From positions 1 through 20,304 of the IMG/VR virus record IMGVR_UViG_3300047553_000579: a stretch of 20,304 nt of DNA; one strand, written 5' to 3'. The notes beneath the pieces are model-generated. The model did no database searches, was not told the DNA's origin, and was given only the letters and a program-made list of their open reading frames with translations. Position numbers and translations under genes: made by a program. Positions 5,486 to 11,197 of this stretch are shown one piece after another. The stretch is from a virus. The first letter of the stretch is position 1. Every line of letters begins with the position of its first letter.

Positions 5486-6348
5486 TCCACCACCTCGATT
5501 TCGATCAACTTGGCTTTTTCTTGCTCCTGCTCTGCGAACACCTCGGACCATGGCCGGGGTGCCGGTGGTGGTTGCTTTGATGCGGCTGGTGCGCTGCGCT
5601 GCGGGTTATCCACGGTGCGGTTAAACCAGCGCAGCAAGAACGCTGGCATACCTCGCGCCGTCTTGCGCTTCTCAGGGTTGGCCATGATCCAGGCGCGCGC
5701 CTTTTTGATTTCGGCAAAGACATCCAAACCTGGATATGTCGCTTGCCATTCAGCGATAGTAGGTGCAAGCAGATGCCACTCTTTTTGTTTCCCCTGACAC
5801 GGGAAGGTGGCGACAGGCTGAACCGCGACCGGCGGCGAGTCGGTGGGAACCGGCTCGCTGCTATCTTCTACTTGGCTTGAATTGGCTTGGTCTTGGTCTT
5901 GGTCTTGGATTGGTCTTGGAGTAGGCGACTCTAGTACGCTACTCAGTACCGTACTAGAGTACGTTACTGAGTTAGGTACTGAGTACGGTACTGAGTTGCC
6001 TACTGAGTTCGGGTCGCTGGCAAACTCTTTTTTCATGCGCCGGATGTTTCCTTTCACGAATTCAGGACAGTGATCGTGCCAGTCGTGAACAACCAAACGG
6101 TTCACCTCGCACACATCCAGCCAGCCGGATGACACCAAAGCATCTATCAGTTGGTCCGGATCGCCTTCCCATCCGATAGCGTTGGCTATGTCTTCGTTGG
6201 TAAAGGTTTTCCCAAGCGCTCCGTCCTTGGCGTGCTGCGCGGTGAGATGCCAAAGGCTCTCAAGCAGGCCAACCGCTCCCCAAGCTGGGAGAGTCAACCG
6301 GCGGCGCAGGCGCAAAACCTTTGGGTGATTAATGGTGTTTAACTTCAT
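5482..6348 (-). CDS. Replication initiator (winged-helix type) containing an embedded origin
   Basis: 288 residues from ATG 6348, which has TAGGTG 7 bases upstream and follows the ParB-like gene. Residues ~1-105 form a winged-helix-like domain (NHPKVLRLRRRLTLPAWGAV, FTNEDIANAIGWEGD, LVVHDWHDHCPEFVKGNIRR) typical of phage replisome organisers/DnaD-like initiators. Residues ~110-160 are a low-complexity Ser/Val/Asn repeat and a QDQDQDQ run, exactly where the DNA carries iterons and a long palindrome. The C-terminal part (ARAWIMANPEKRKTARGMPAFLLRWFNRTVDNP) is a conserved-looking basic domain that may recruit a helicase or loader. This resembles lambda O, whose gene carries ori. No helicase or polymerase is encoded in the window. 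Confidence 0.8.
   Translation of the reverse strand: MKLNTINHPKVLRLRRRLTLPAWGAVGLLESLWHLTAQHAKDGALGKTFTNEDIANAIGWEGDPDQLIDALVSSGWLDVCEVNRLVVHDWHDHCPEFVKGNIRRMKKEFASDPNSVGNSVPYSVPNSVTYSSTVLSSVLESPTPRPIQDQDQDQANSSQVEDSSEPVPTDSPPVAVQPVATFPCQGKQKEWHLLAPTIAEWQATYPGLDVFAEIKKARAWIMANPEKRKTARGMPAFLLRWFNRTVDNPQRSAPAASKQPPPAPRPWSEVFAEQEQEKAKLIEIEVVE
5886..5920. repeat. CTTGGT hexanucleotide tandem run
   Basis: Three exact tandem CTTGGT units (5886-5903), then CTTGGA, TTGGT and CTTGGA. It encodes the QDQDQDQ run of the initiator on the minus strand and is strongly strand-asymmetric (G/T on plus). It directly abuts the palindrome and iterons, so it may be part of the origin, for instance as a strand-biased segment. 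Confidence 0.7.
5928..5960. repeat. 33-bp near-perfect palindrome in the initiator gene
   Basis: Centred on base 5944: ACTCTAGTAC (5928-5937) pairs with GTACTAGAGT (5951-5960), G5938 with C5950, and the core TACTCAGTA (5940-5948) is itself palindromic. Only the 5939/5949 pair mismatches. The core is an iteron-like unit of the adjacent array. A palindrome of this size beside iterons inside an initiator gene is a strong origin signature. Confidence 0.8.
5965..6009. repeat. Iteron array: four TACTGAGT(T/A) units with 12-bp period (candidate ori)
   Basis: TACTGAGTT at 5965, TACTGAGTA at 5977, TACTGAGTT at 5989 and at 6001, each exactly 12 bp apart, so on roughly the same helical face. A variant TACTAGAGT lies at 5952 and an inverted copy at 5940. 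The spacers (AGG, CGG, GCC) differ, so the 9-mer rather than the period is conserved. This is the expected layout of initiator binding sites. Confidence 0.8.
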
Positions 6349-6358
6349 GGTGTGGCAC

Positions 6359-7279
6359 CTACCGCATATTTGCGAGATCGGCCAAACAGTTCCCATGGCA
6401 CCGCTCTGGGTAGCAGTGGCACACCAGCACCTTGCCGCATAGTTCTCCAGACTTTATGCGGCTATTGATGGATGGTTTGTGTGGCAGGTAGTGCATCTCA
6501 AAGGCATCGCAAACATCATCGCGAGTGCCATCCTCACCCATCACAAATGGGTTGCCGTATCTGGTGCTACGGTCAATCCGAATAGCTTTGCCTTCACGCT
6601 CAGCCCACAAAATAAGGTTCTTGTCAGACTGAGCATTGGCAACAACTGTCTCGCCAGCTTTCACTTTGGCTTGCCGCTCCCGCTCATCTTTTCGCCAATC
6701 GTCTACGGGAATCTTTGCGACTTCCCGCTTGGCATCTTGCAAGGTAATCTTGCCCGCCTTCAAGCGGTCGAAGACTTCCGGTGCTTCTTGCTTGACCTTC
6801 TTTGCGTCAGAAATGTAGCGATGATTGACACCAACAGACCTGGACGCCTCTTCGGTAGCCTTGGGGTTTCTTTCTGTTGTCTTTTCATGTTGTGGAATAA
6901 CTTGGGGAATTTTTTCCCCAAGTTTTTCTTGCTCTTTCTTTGGTCTCCCCTCGGTCTCCTTTCTTCTTTTTGCCGCATCAGCTTCAAAAAACGGAAGCAA
7001 TTCAACGGCAACAGCAGCACGGACCCCGGCGGTCATATGCCGCCGCTTATCATTCAGGGAAACGGCAAACGCTGTCGGTTCATCTCCTGTATACGGTTGC
7101 GTCTTCGGCTCCACACCGATCATCTTGCAGGCCGCGTATCGGTTGCGCCCGTCAAGTATCATTCCCTCGTACAACCAGACGGGAACAAGCTGGCCATTCT
7201 TCTTGATGTCCTCGGCCAGTGCTTGAAGCATGTCCTGCTCCATCATTGGCCAAACATCTGCAATTGGGTGATTCTTCAT
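6359..7279 (-). CDS. ParB-like N-domain / DUF4326 fusion protein
   Basis: 306 residues with two domains. Residues ~1-100 are a ParB/sulfiredoxin-fold N-domain (MLQALAEDIKKNGQLVPVWLYEGMILDGRNRYAACKMIG), followed by a charged linker (GRPKKEQEKLGEKIP) and a KorB-like helical part (ASRSVGVNHRYISDAKKVKQ ... LKAGKITLQDAKREV). Residues ~225-305 match DUF4326 (IRIDRSTRYGNPFV ... GTRDDVCDAFEMHY ... GKVLVCHCYPERCHGNCLADLAN). ParB N-domains can bind CTP and DNA; DUF4326 has no established function but keeps a Cys/His cluster (CHCYPERCHG). Here it may be a DNA-binding regulator or nucleotide-dependent enzyme. ATG overlaps the HNH stop (7276-7279). Confidence 0.8.
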   Translation of the reverse strand: MKNHPIADVWPMMEQDMLQALAEDIKKNGQLVPVWLYEGMILDGRNRYAACKMIGVEPKTQPYTGDEPTAFAVSLNDKRRHMTAGVRAAVAVELLPFFEADAAKRRKETEGRPKKEQEKLGEKIPQVIPQHEKTTERNPKATEEASRSVGVNHRYISDAKKVKQEAPEVFDRLKAGKITLQDAKREVAKIPVDDWRKDERERQAKVKAGETVVANAQSDKNLILWAEREGKAIRIDRSTRYGNPFVMGEDGTRDDVCDAFEMHYLPHKPSINSRIKSGELCGKVLVCHCYPERCHGNCLADLANMR

Positions 7280-7575
7280 CTTCCGTGAATCCTCTTATGG
7301 CAGGCCTTGCAAACAAGCATGTAGTCAGAGTCTTGGTACTCCCAAGGCTCAAGTTCTGGGTCGTACTTCAAATGGTGAACAGCAATCCCTGTCCCGTGGA
7401 TGCCACACGCCTGGCATCTATGTCCACGGGCAGACAGTAAGGCCAATCTCTTGGCTTTCCACTGTTGATCCACCAGCTTGCGCCGATATGTTGCTGGGTT
7501 GTTTTTTTTAAACGGTGAACCTGAACGACAACCCAGGTGGATTGAAAAGCGACAATGTTGCCAATGACAAACCAC
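7276..7575 (-). CDS. HNH nuclease domain in the -1 frame of the upstream gene
   Basis: The recognisable part runs from about KKNNPATYRRKLVDQQWKAKRL to the stop: HRCQACG (C-x2-C), IAVHHLKYDPELEPWEY, CKACHKRIH. This is a complete zinc-braced HNH domain of roughly 75 residues. The first ~20 codons after GTG 7575 look non-coding, and neither that GTG nor any other start has a Shine-Dalgarno. The frame is exactly -1 relative to 7368-8177, and the coding signal switches frames at a TTTAAAAAAAA run. The domain is thus probably made as a C-terminal extension of the upstream protein by -1 frameshifting, or the A8 run has an indel. Its stop overlaps the ParB-like start. Confidence 0.75.
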   Translation of the reverse strand: MVCHWQHCRFSIHLGCRSGSPFKKNNPATYRRKLVDQQWKAKRLALLSARGHRCQACGIHGTGIAVHHLKYDPELEPWEYQDSDYMLVCKACHKRIHGR

Positions 7576-8177
7576 TTGTCGTAATCAATGTTGGATAACT
7601 GCATGTTTTCCCAAAGCCTGTCAGGCCTGCTTGGGTTTTTGCGTATCCATTCATAAGCTTCGTGTGAGCAAAGCTGGCTTTCATGCGGCTTACCAGACTG
7701 GCCAACCCACCGCACATATGGCTTTTGCGGTGTCTCGCTTTGTGTCTGATAAAGGTCCGGCGATTCCTCAAATTCACGATGCGTCATCGTGTAGCCAATG
7801 CCACTTTGATTAACGCGCACAACGCCAATGCTGTCCTTTTCTTTGTTCAAAACATCAACAGGATCGCCTTGGAAATCTCGACAGCATGAATCAAGTATTT
7901 CCCTTTTATGCTCGCGATCCACAATTTTTCCTGGCACCTGTCTAGCCGAAACTAGTTTCCAACTCCTTTTCCTTGAGTCTTTGTTGCTGGCAATTACATC
8001 CACTTCGCATCTGTCCCACAGGCTCAGGCCATCCATTTTGCCTTGGTACTCAGAAAAGACTCGAAAAAACCCAAGGTCGTCATCGCCAAGCAATATGGCG
8101 CATTGAACAACTCGCCGGTCCTGCGTCCTGTTTGGCGCACCTATTCCAATTACTGTGCCAGTTAGCTTTTCGCTCAT
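7368..8177 (-). CDS. Unknown protein, probable N-terminal part of an HNH fusion
   Basis: 269 residues from ATG 8177 (GGGAGGTG just upstream; ATGA overlap with the previous gene); the frame opens to 8216 but the extension is not needed. Family not recognised. The N-terminus is beta-rich (KLTGTVIGIGAPNRTQDRRVVQCAILLGDDDLGFFRVFSEY, then CEVDVIASN), perhaps OB-like. The middle is charged, and a Trp-rich stretch (DKWFVIGNIVAFQSTWVVVQVHRLKK) ends at the slippery A8 run. After that the zero frame continues 45 codons over the HNH gene with poor-looking sequence. The functional product may be the -1 fusion with HNH, perhaps a DNA-binding nuclease. Confidence 0.65.
   Translation of the reverse strand: MSEKLTGTVIGIGAPNRTQDRRVVQCAILLGDDDLGFFRVFSEYQGKMDGLSLWDRCEVDVIASNKDSRKRSWKLVSARQVPGKIVDREHKREILDSCCRDFQGDPVDVLNKEKDSIGVVRVNQSGIGYTMTHREFEESPDLYQTQSETPQKPYVRWVGQSGKPHESQLCSHEAYEWIRKNPSRPDRLWENMQLSNIDYDKWFVIGNIVAFQSTWVVVQVHRLKKTTQQHIGASWWINSGKPRDWPYCLPVDIDARRVASTGQGLLFTI
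7473..7512 (-). promoter_or_regulatory. Candidate programmed -1 frameshift signal
   Basis: Minus strand: slippery heptamer T TTA AAA (7512-7506) in the zero frame of the upstream gene, inside an A8 run. Eight bases later comes CCAGC (7497-7493), able to pair with GCTGG (7477-7473) across a 15-base loop. The -1 frame enters the HNH domain directly. Heptamer type, frame and spacing all match the bacterial/phage rule, though the 5-bp stem is weak. Confidence 0.5.
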
Positions 8178-8524
8178 GCCACCACCTCCCAAACTGCAAT
8201 CGGCCTTCCATGACATTCCGGCCTGCGACTAGAAATCACCCGGTCAGTTTTCCGGATGATGTTTCGGCGTGCTGCTTCCTGAAACGCTGCACCCATAGCG
8301 CGTGGTTCTGGCGGATGAATGACCAGCGGCCACACGTCATCCGAACTGATCAGCCGATGAGTAAGTGACACATGCCGAATGGCGTTGATCGTGTCCTCAA
8401 TCCAGTTAGGTGGAGCGTTTGCGGCCACCTGCTGAATCGCCTTGTCCCGCAATTCCGCTCCTGTTGGTGGCGGCAACTGCATACCGTAGGCATCCACGCC
8501 TCCAAAAAGGTCGTTCTGTTTCAC
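8174..8524 (-). CDS. Conserved phage protein of unknown function
   Basis: 116 residues from GTG 8524 with GAGGG 8 bases upstream. The pattern ELRDKAIQQVAANAP ... FRRAA-like RAMGAAFQEAARRNIIRKTDRVISSRRPECHGRPIAVWEV is one I recall in many actinobacterial and proteobacterial phages, usually unnamed and near replication genes. SSDDVWPL followed by the Ala-rich helix and basic SRRPECHGRP reads as a winged-helix-like DNA-binding fold, but this is inference. It is coupled to the following gene (ATGA). Confidence 0.75.
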   Translation of the reverse strand: MKQNDLFGGVDAYGMQLPPPTGAELRDKAIQQVAANAPPNWIEDTINAIRHVSLTHRLISSDDVWPLVIHPPEPRAMGAAFQEAARRNIIRKTDRVISSRRPECHGRPIAVWEVVA

Positions 8525-8542
8525 GTCTAATCCCTCAAATTG

Positions 8543-9007
8543 TCAGAATGGGAAATCGTCGTTGCCGAATTCCTTGCCGGGTTGCGGATTAACCACCGGC
8601 GGTTCGGAATGGTACGAGTCGTACTCGACAACCTCCGCAGACTGCTTGCCGTTCCACTCACGCAAACGAGTTTTTACCCGCAACTTGTGGCCAACCAGAT
8701 CTGCGGAGGATCCCAGCTTTTCAATGCCGCAGGCGCGTTGGATGGAGCGCAGAGTTGCCAAGGCAATCTCTACAGCTTTGGTGGAACGGTTCTTCAGGTT
8801 CAGCCGGTCCCAAATCCGCTGGCCGGCAAACTCGCCATGCTCAATCCGCAGCACCAGTTCGAGGTATTCACCGTCTCCGGCCTTGGTGGACTTGGTGTCC
8901 TCAGAAACAATCTCGACAAAGTAGGTTCCCGGTCGAATGGTCTCGTACTGGCGCTTTTCCTGTGGTTTGGTGCCGGCCAGCATCGCATCGAATTCGCTCA
9001 GATCCAT
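8543..9007 (-). CDS. DUF669-family ssDNA-binding-like protein
   Basis: 154 residues from ATG 9007, with GGAGGG upstream. It begins MDLSEFDAMLAG, as DUF669 proteins often do, then a beta-rich core (PGTYFVEIVSEDTKSTKAGDGEYLELVLRIEHGEFAGQRIWDRLNL) and ends FGNDDFPF. This acidic, Phe-terminated tip is the hallmark of SSB-type proteins that recruit partners. It follows the annealing-protein gene by 13 bases, the usual pairing of recombinase and ssDNA-binding protein in phages. It probably coats ssDNA during replication and recombination. Confidence 0.82.
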   Translation of the reverse strand: MDLSEFDAMLAGTKPQEKRQYETIRPGTYFVEIVSEDTKSTKAGDGEYLELVLRIEHGEFAGQRIWDRLNLKNRSTKAVEIALATLRSIQRACGIEKLGSSADLVGHKLRVKTRLREWNGKQSAEVVEYDSYHSEPPVVNPQPGKEFGNDDFPF

Positions 9008-9020
9008 TGGTATTCCCTCC

Positions 9021-9758
9021 TTACTGTGCAATTGCCGAACGCTCGGCAATCATGGTTTGCAAACTGTCCAAAACTTCCTCGGCCTGCGCCTCGGTGAGAT
9101 CCTTGGCGCTTTTCACGCCGTAGGTTTGGCGCATCTCGCTGCGGAATTTCTCCGCGTCATCGATCACGCCTTCCCGCTTAGCTCGGGAAATAAGGCCGAC
9201 GATCTTTTGCATGGTCTGCTCGGATACATTGCGCTCGACCTTTGCCTCGGGTGTTTCCACCGCAGGCATCGATGTTGTCTGCACCGGCATCGCTCTTGTT
9301 TCAATTTCAGCGTGTGGTATCTCTTCCGCCGGCGTGGTCTCCAATCCGGCATCGAGCAGCGGAACAATCCACGCCAGCGCCGAGCGACAAGCCCGACTGG
9401 TGGCTCGGGTCTGCGCCATCGCACGGCGCGCATACCGTGGCCGGCGTGCCCAGGTGGATTCATCCACGCCGAGATAACCTTCAGCCGATGCGACGATTTC
9501 GCCATCGCTCAGGCGCACCAGATCGCACACGGCGCGGATGTCACCGTTGCTCAGTTCCTCAACGGTGCCGATGCGTGGCGAATACCCGCACGATGCGGCC
9601 AGCGCTTGCCAGCCCTCCGCTTTGATGTAGGTCTTACCCTGCAACTGCATCGAGCATTTGAGGACAATCTGCCGGCAGGCATTTGCCGTCGCTTGCCCTC
9701 GGGTCACAACCAACTGCGGATTGTTCGGTTCGATCACTGCGATTGCTGTCTCACTCAC
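9021..9758 (-). CDS. Putative ssDNA-annealing recombinase
   Basis: 245 residues from GTG 9758, chosen for AGGAGGTG about 9 bases upstream. The core motif set is YIKAEGWQALAASCGYSPRI, GDIRAVCDLVRLSDGEIVASAEGYLG, RPRYARRAMAQTRATSRACRSAL and TPAEEIP. This matches a phage family with MAQTRA/TPAEE motifs usually found beside ssDNA-binding proteins and exonucleases, which I regard as a likely Rad52/Sak-like annealing protein (not proven). A Pro/Thr/Ala-rich linker (160-185) leads to a helical C-terminal domain (VSEQTMQKIVGLISRAK ... AEEVLDSLQTMI). It would pair homologous ssDNA during recombination. No exonuclease is visible in the window. Confidence 0.65.
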   Translation of the reverse strand: MSETAIAVIEPNNPQLVVTRGQATANACRQIVLKCSMQLQGKTYIKAEGWQALAASCGYSPRIGTVEELSNGDIRAVCDLVRLSDGEIVASAEGYLGVDESTWARRPRYARRAMAQTRATSRACRSALAWIVPLLDAGLETTPAEEIPHAEIETRAMPVQTTSMPAVETPEAKVERNVSEQTMQKIVGLISRAKREGVIDDAEKFRSEMRQTYGVKSAKDLTEAQAEEVLDSLQTMIAERSAIAQ

Positions 9759-9771
9759 GGTCCACCACCTC

Positions 9772-9954
9772 CTAGTTAACATTCATCAAACGACGCATCA
9801 GATTCCGTCTGGCCGGTGGCTTATGCTTCAGGCAGGTCGTGCTGCCAGGCATCGCCATGAATTTTTTTGAGCCTCGACACATCACGCAGAACCCAACCAG
9901 TTGCCGATACCGCTCCGTCTCCCGGCGCTGTTTTTCCACTTTCGATCTGTGCAT
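9772..9954 (-). CDS. Small Cys/His protein overlapping the preceding gene
   Basis: 60 residues. ATG 9954 has a textbook AGGAGG six bases upstream. The sequence is basic with a possible metal site: GFCVMCRGSKKF (C-x2-C) and TTCLKHKPPARR (C-x2-H). The gene overlaps the end of the TTG-start gene (9821-10102) by 134 bases in another frame, so both may be translated or only one. Small zinc-finger-like proteins are frequent in this operon. No specific function can be given. Confidence 0.6.
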   Translation of the reverse strand: MHRSKVEKQRRETERYRQLVGFCVMCRGSKKFMAMPGSTTCLKHKPPARRNLMRRLMNVN

Positions 9955-10102
9955 CCAAAGCCTCCTGCCGATTCGAAAAAATCAAAGCCGCGCCAGCGTG
10001 TCGAAACGCCGATGATGCCGACCATCGCGCGGGCCTGTGGTGGTTGGGTGCCACAAGCGTGGTAAAAGGCTCGCCGTTCGGTTCAGAGTTTGGAAGGTTC
10101 AA
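9821..10102 (-). CDS. Hypothetical protein, TTG start
   Basis: 93 residues beginning NLPNSEPNGEPF after a TTG at 10102 with GGGAGG about 7 bases upstream. Middle part: AFRHAGAALIFSNRQEALDAQIESG; end: ATGWVLRDVSRLKKIHGDAWQHDLPEA. The sequence looks genuinely coding but no family is recognised. It overlaps the next gene by 134 bases. The alternating charged/hydrophobic pattern near the end suggests a compact alpha/beta domain. Confidence 0.55.
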   Translation of the reverse strand: MNLPNSEPNGEPFTTLVAPNHHRPARWSASSAFRHAGAALIFSNRQEALDAQIESGKTAPGDGAVSATGWVLRDVSRLKKIHGDAWQHDLPEA

Positions 10103-10328
10103 GGCTCCGCCTCCCAGTCCTAAACATCAAGCGCCAACCCGTACCACCATTTCACCCCCAGGGAATCGAACCCTGGCGCACACGCCAGCAGGTGAACACC
10201 AGATCTAAACTGCAAAGAAAGAATCAGCACCAATGCACTTACTGTTGAAAGGGAGCCTCCTTTACTGTCCTCCGGGTTTAACTTGATCCACCAGCACCGG
10301 AGCATCTGGCGGACTCCACGACAGTGGC
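10103..10328. other. Gap with no convincing gene; holds a tRNA-like hairpin
   Basis: Minus-strand frames are open here (to 10120 and 10262) but have no good start, and their sequence does not look coding except for a short Cys-rich stretch, FCVACPTARHCWTCLEP, encoded at about 10340-10390. This may be a frameshifted end of the 10329-10673 gene. GGAGG motifs at about 10250 and 10265 lack a matched start codon. Confidence 0.35.
10151..10196 (-). other. tRNA T-arm-like hairpin (degenerate tRNA or RNA element)
   Basis: On the minus strand, CAGGG-TTCGATT-CCCTG is a perfect T-arm with consensus T-loop (GGTTCGATTCC). It is enclosed by TTCACC (10196-10191) and GGTGAA (10156-10151), which pair fully. 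An alternative hairpin CTGGCG-TGTG-CGCCAG (10188-10173) competes with it. No D-arm or acceptor partner for GGGGGTG is seen upstream, so it is not a working tRNA. It may be a tRNA remnant, an old att site or a tRNA-mimic. Confidence 0.45.
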
Positions 10329-10673
10329 TCAAGGCATGTCCAGCAGTGACGCGCGGTCGGACAGGCCACGCAAAACCAAGGCAAACCATTCGCTTGGGTG
10401 TCTCTTGTGGCATCCGAAAACTTTCGGAAACATCCAGAATTTGCCAGGGCCGGATGGAGCATTGCGCCGTTCCTCCACCCACACGCTGGGCTGAAGGTAT
10501 CCGTCCTGGTCGATCTCAGTTCTGACCAGAAACCTCCAGCACCCATCGACCGTCGTTCCCTGCCAGTGTCCTTGGCACCCGGCCTGCACCCACGCGTTGT
10601 AGAACTCGACGAAGCGCAGCGACTGGTCATCCGCGTTCTGGCGCAGCAGCTCGGGCAGAATGTTGGCACTCAT
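10329..10673 (-). CDS. Hypothetical Trp-rich early protein
   Basis: 114 residues; ATG 10673 overlaps the upstream stop (ATGA) with AGGAGG four bases before it. Sequence: MSANILPELLRQNADDQSL, FVEFYNAWVQAGCQGHW, GCWRFLVRTEIDQDGYLQPSVWVEER, GKFWMFPKVFGCHKRHPSEW. Not recognised. After about residue 90 an alternative frame carries a C-x2-C / C-x2-C stretch ending at 10262, so the true C-terminus might be reached by frameshift; either end is possible. Confidence 0.65.
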   Translation of the reverse strand: MSANILPELLRQNADDQSLRFVEFYNAWVQAGCQGHWQGTTVDGCWRFLVRTEIDQDGYLQPSVWVEERRNAPSGPGKFWMFPKVFGCHKRHPSEWFALVLRGLSDRASLLDMP

Positions 10674-10921
10674 GCCGCCTCCTTTCGCTTCGCCTCAAAA
10701 TGCATCAACCGGCAATCGGTACACCACGGTCGGTTTGTTTCCGGCACTCGGCTGTTGGCGCTTTGCCCAATCCAGCCTCTGGCTCGGTAGACCATCGTGT
10801 CGGTCAGTTCATCGCGCTTCGCGTCGTATGGAATCTGGAACCGCTGGCAGATCGAGCAGACCGACAGGCGTGTCGCTGCTGACAGATCCAGACTGTTGAA
10901 GTGCGGGTCGGTTATCTGCAT
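10670..10921 (-). CDS. Small zinc-ribbon-like protein
   Basis: 83 residues from ATG 10921 (AAGGA about 7 bases upstream). It has VCSICQRFQIPYDAK (C-x2-C) and, about 45 residues later, RPWCTDCRLMHFEAK (C-x2-C): a four-Cys zinc ribbon with a tyrosine/arginine-rich middle (TMVYRARGWIGQ). No named family. It overlaps the end of the preceding gene by 113 bases and is coupled to the next by ATGA. Probably nucleic-acid or protein binding. Confidence 0.7.
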   Translation of the reverse strand: MQITDPHFNSLDLSAATRLSVCSICQRFQIPYDAKRDELTDTMVYRARGWIGQSANSRVPETNRPWCTDCRLMHFEAKRKEAA

Positions 10922-11006
10922 CGTCAAATCCTTCGTTAAGCATCTTCCTGATGTGGTCTTCCCAAATGGTTCCTTCAAGAGCCGCGCTGATCTGTTCGAT
11001 GGTCAT
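10809..11006 (-). CDS. Small hypothetical protein, 3' part overlapping the zinc-ribbon gene
   Basis: 65 residues. ATG 11006 has GGAGG upstream and an ATGA overlap with the previous stop. The first ~35 residues look coding (MTIEQISAALEGTIWEDHIRKMLNEGFDDADN). The remainder overlaps the zinc-ribbon gene in another frame and may be read-through until the first stop. Not recognised. Confidence 0.5.
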   Translation of the reverse strand: MTIEQISAALEGTIWEDHIRKMLNEGFDDADNRPALQQSGSVSSDTPVGLLDLPAVPDSIRREAR

Positions 11007-11197
11007 GCGTCCTCCTCAATTGGTTCGTCGTGGTCGTAGTTGCGGTCGGTCAGCACCTCGGGCCGGAATGCTCCCATTCGGCGCTCGATGCAATGACCGC
11101 ACACCCGAGCCAGGTACAGGCCGCGCGCGTCGTACATGTCCCTGGACATTTCTCCTGAACCGCATGGGCAGTCCTTGAGGGATGCAATGATCTTCAT
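11003..11197 (-). CDS. Small Cys-rich phage protein
   Basis: 64 residues: SLKDCPCGSGEMSRDMYDARGLYLARVCGHCIERRMGAFRPEVLTDRNYDHDEPIEEDA. The C-x-C-x-S-G motif, DARG(L/I)Y and V-C-x2-C, followed by FRPE..TD.NY, define a small zinc-knuckle protein I have seen in several phage early operons, always uncharacterised. It is coupled on both sides by ATGA and has GGAGG before ATG 11197. It probably binds a metal; partner unknown. Confidence 0.8.
   Translation of the reverse strand: MKIIASLKDCPCGSGEMSRDMYDARGLYLARVCGHCIERRMGAFRPEVLTDRNYDHDEPIEEDA

Noticed and set aside
5928-6009. CRISPR-like array
   Set aside because: Units are 9 bp with 3-bp spacers, far too short for CRISPR; the layout fits iterons.
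6479-7288. 269-codon plus-strand frame
   Set aside because: Antisense of the ParB/DUF4326 gene, whose motifs are unambiguous.
8937-9779. 280-codon plus-strand frame
   Set aside because: Antisense of the annealing-protein gene, which has clear family motifs.
10151-10196. Complete tRNA gene
   Set aside because: Only the T-arm is convincing: a possible anticodon arm (loop TTTAGAT) has two mismatches, and no D-arm or matching 5' acceptor strand could be found.
10120-10482. 120-codon minus-strand frame with a weak LLAC lipobox-like stretch
   Set aside because: No usable start or ribosome site, and it runs through the tRNA-like hairpin; sequence does not look coding.
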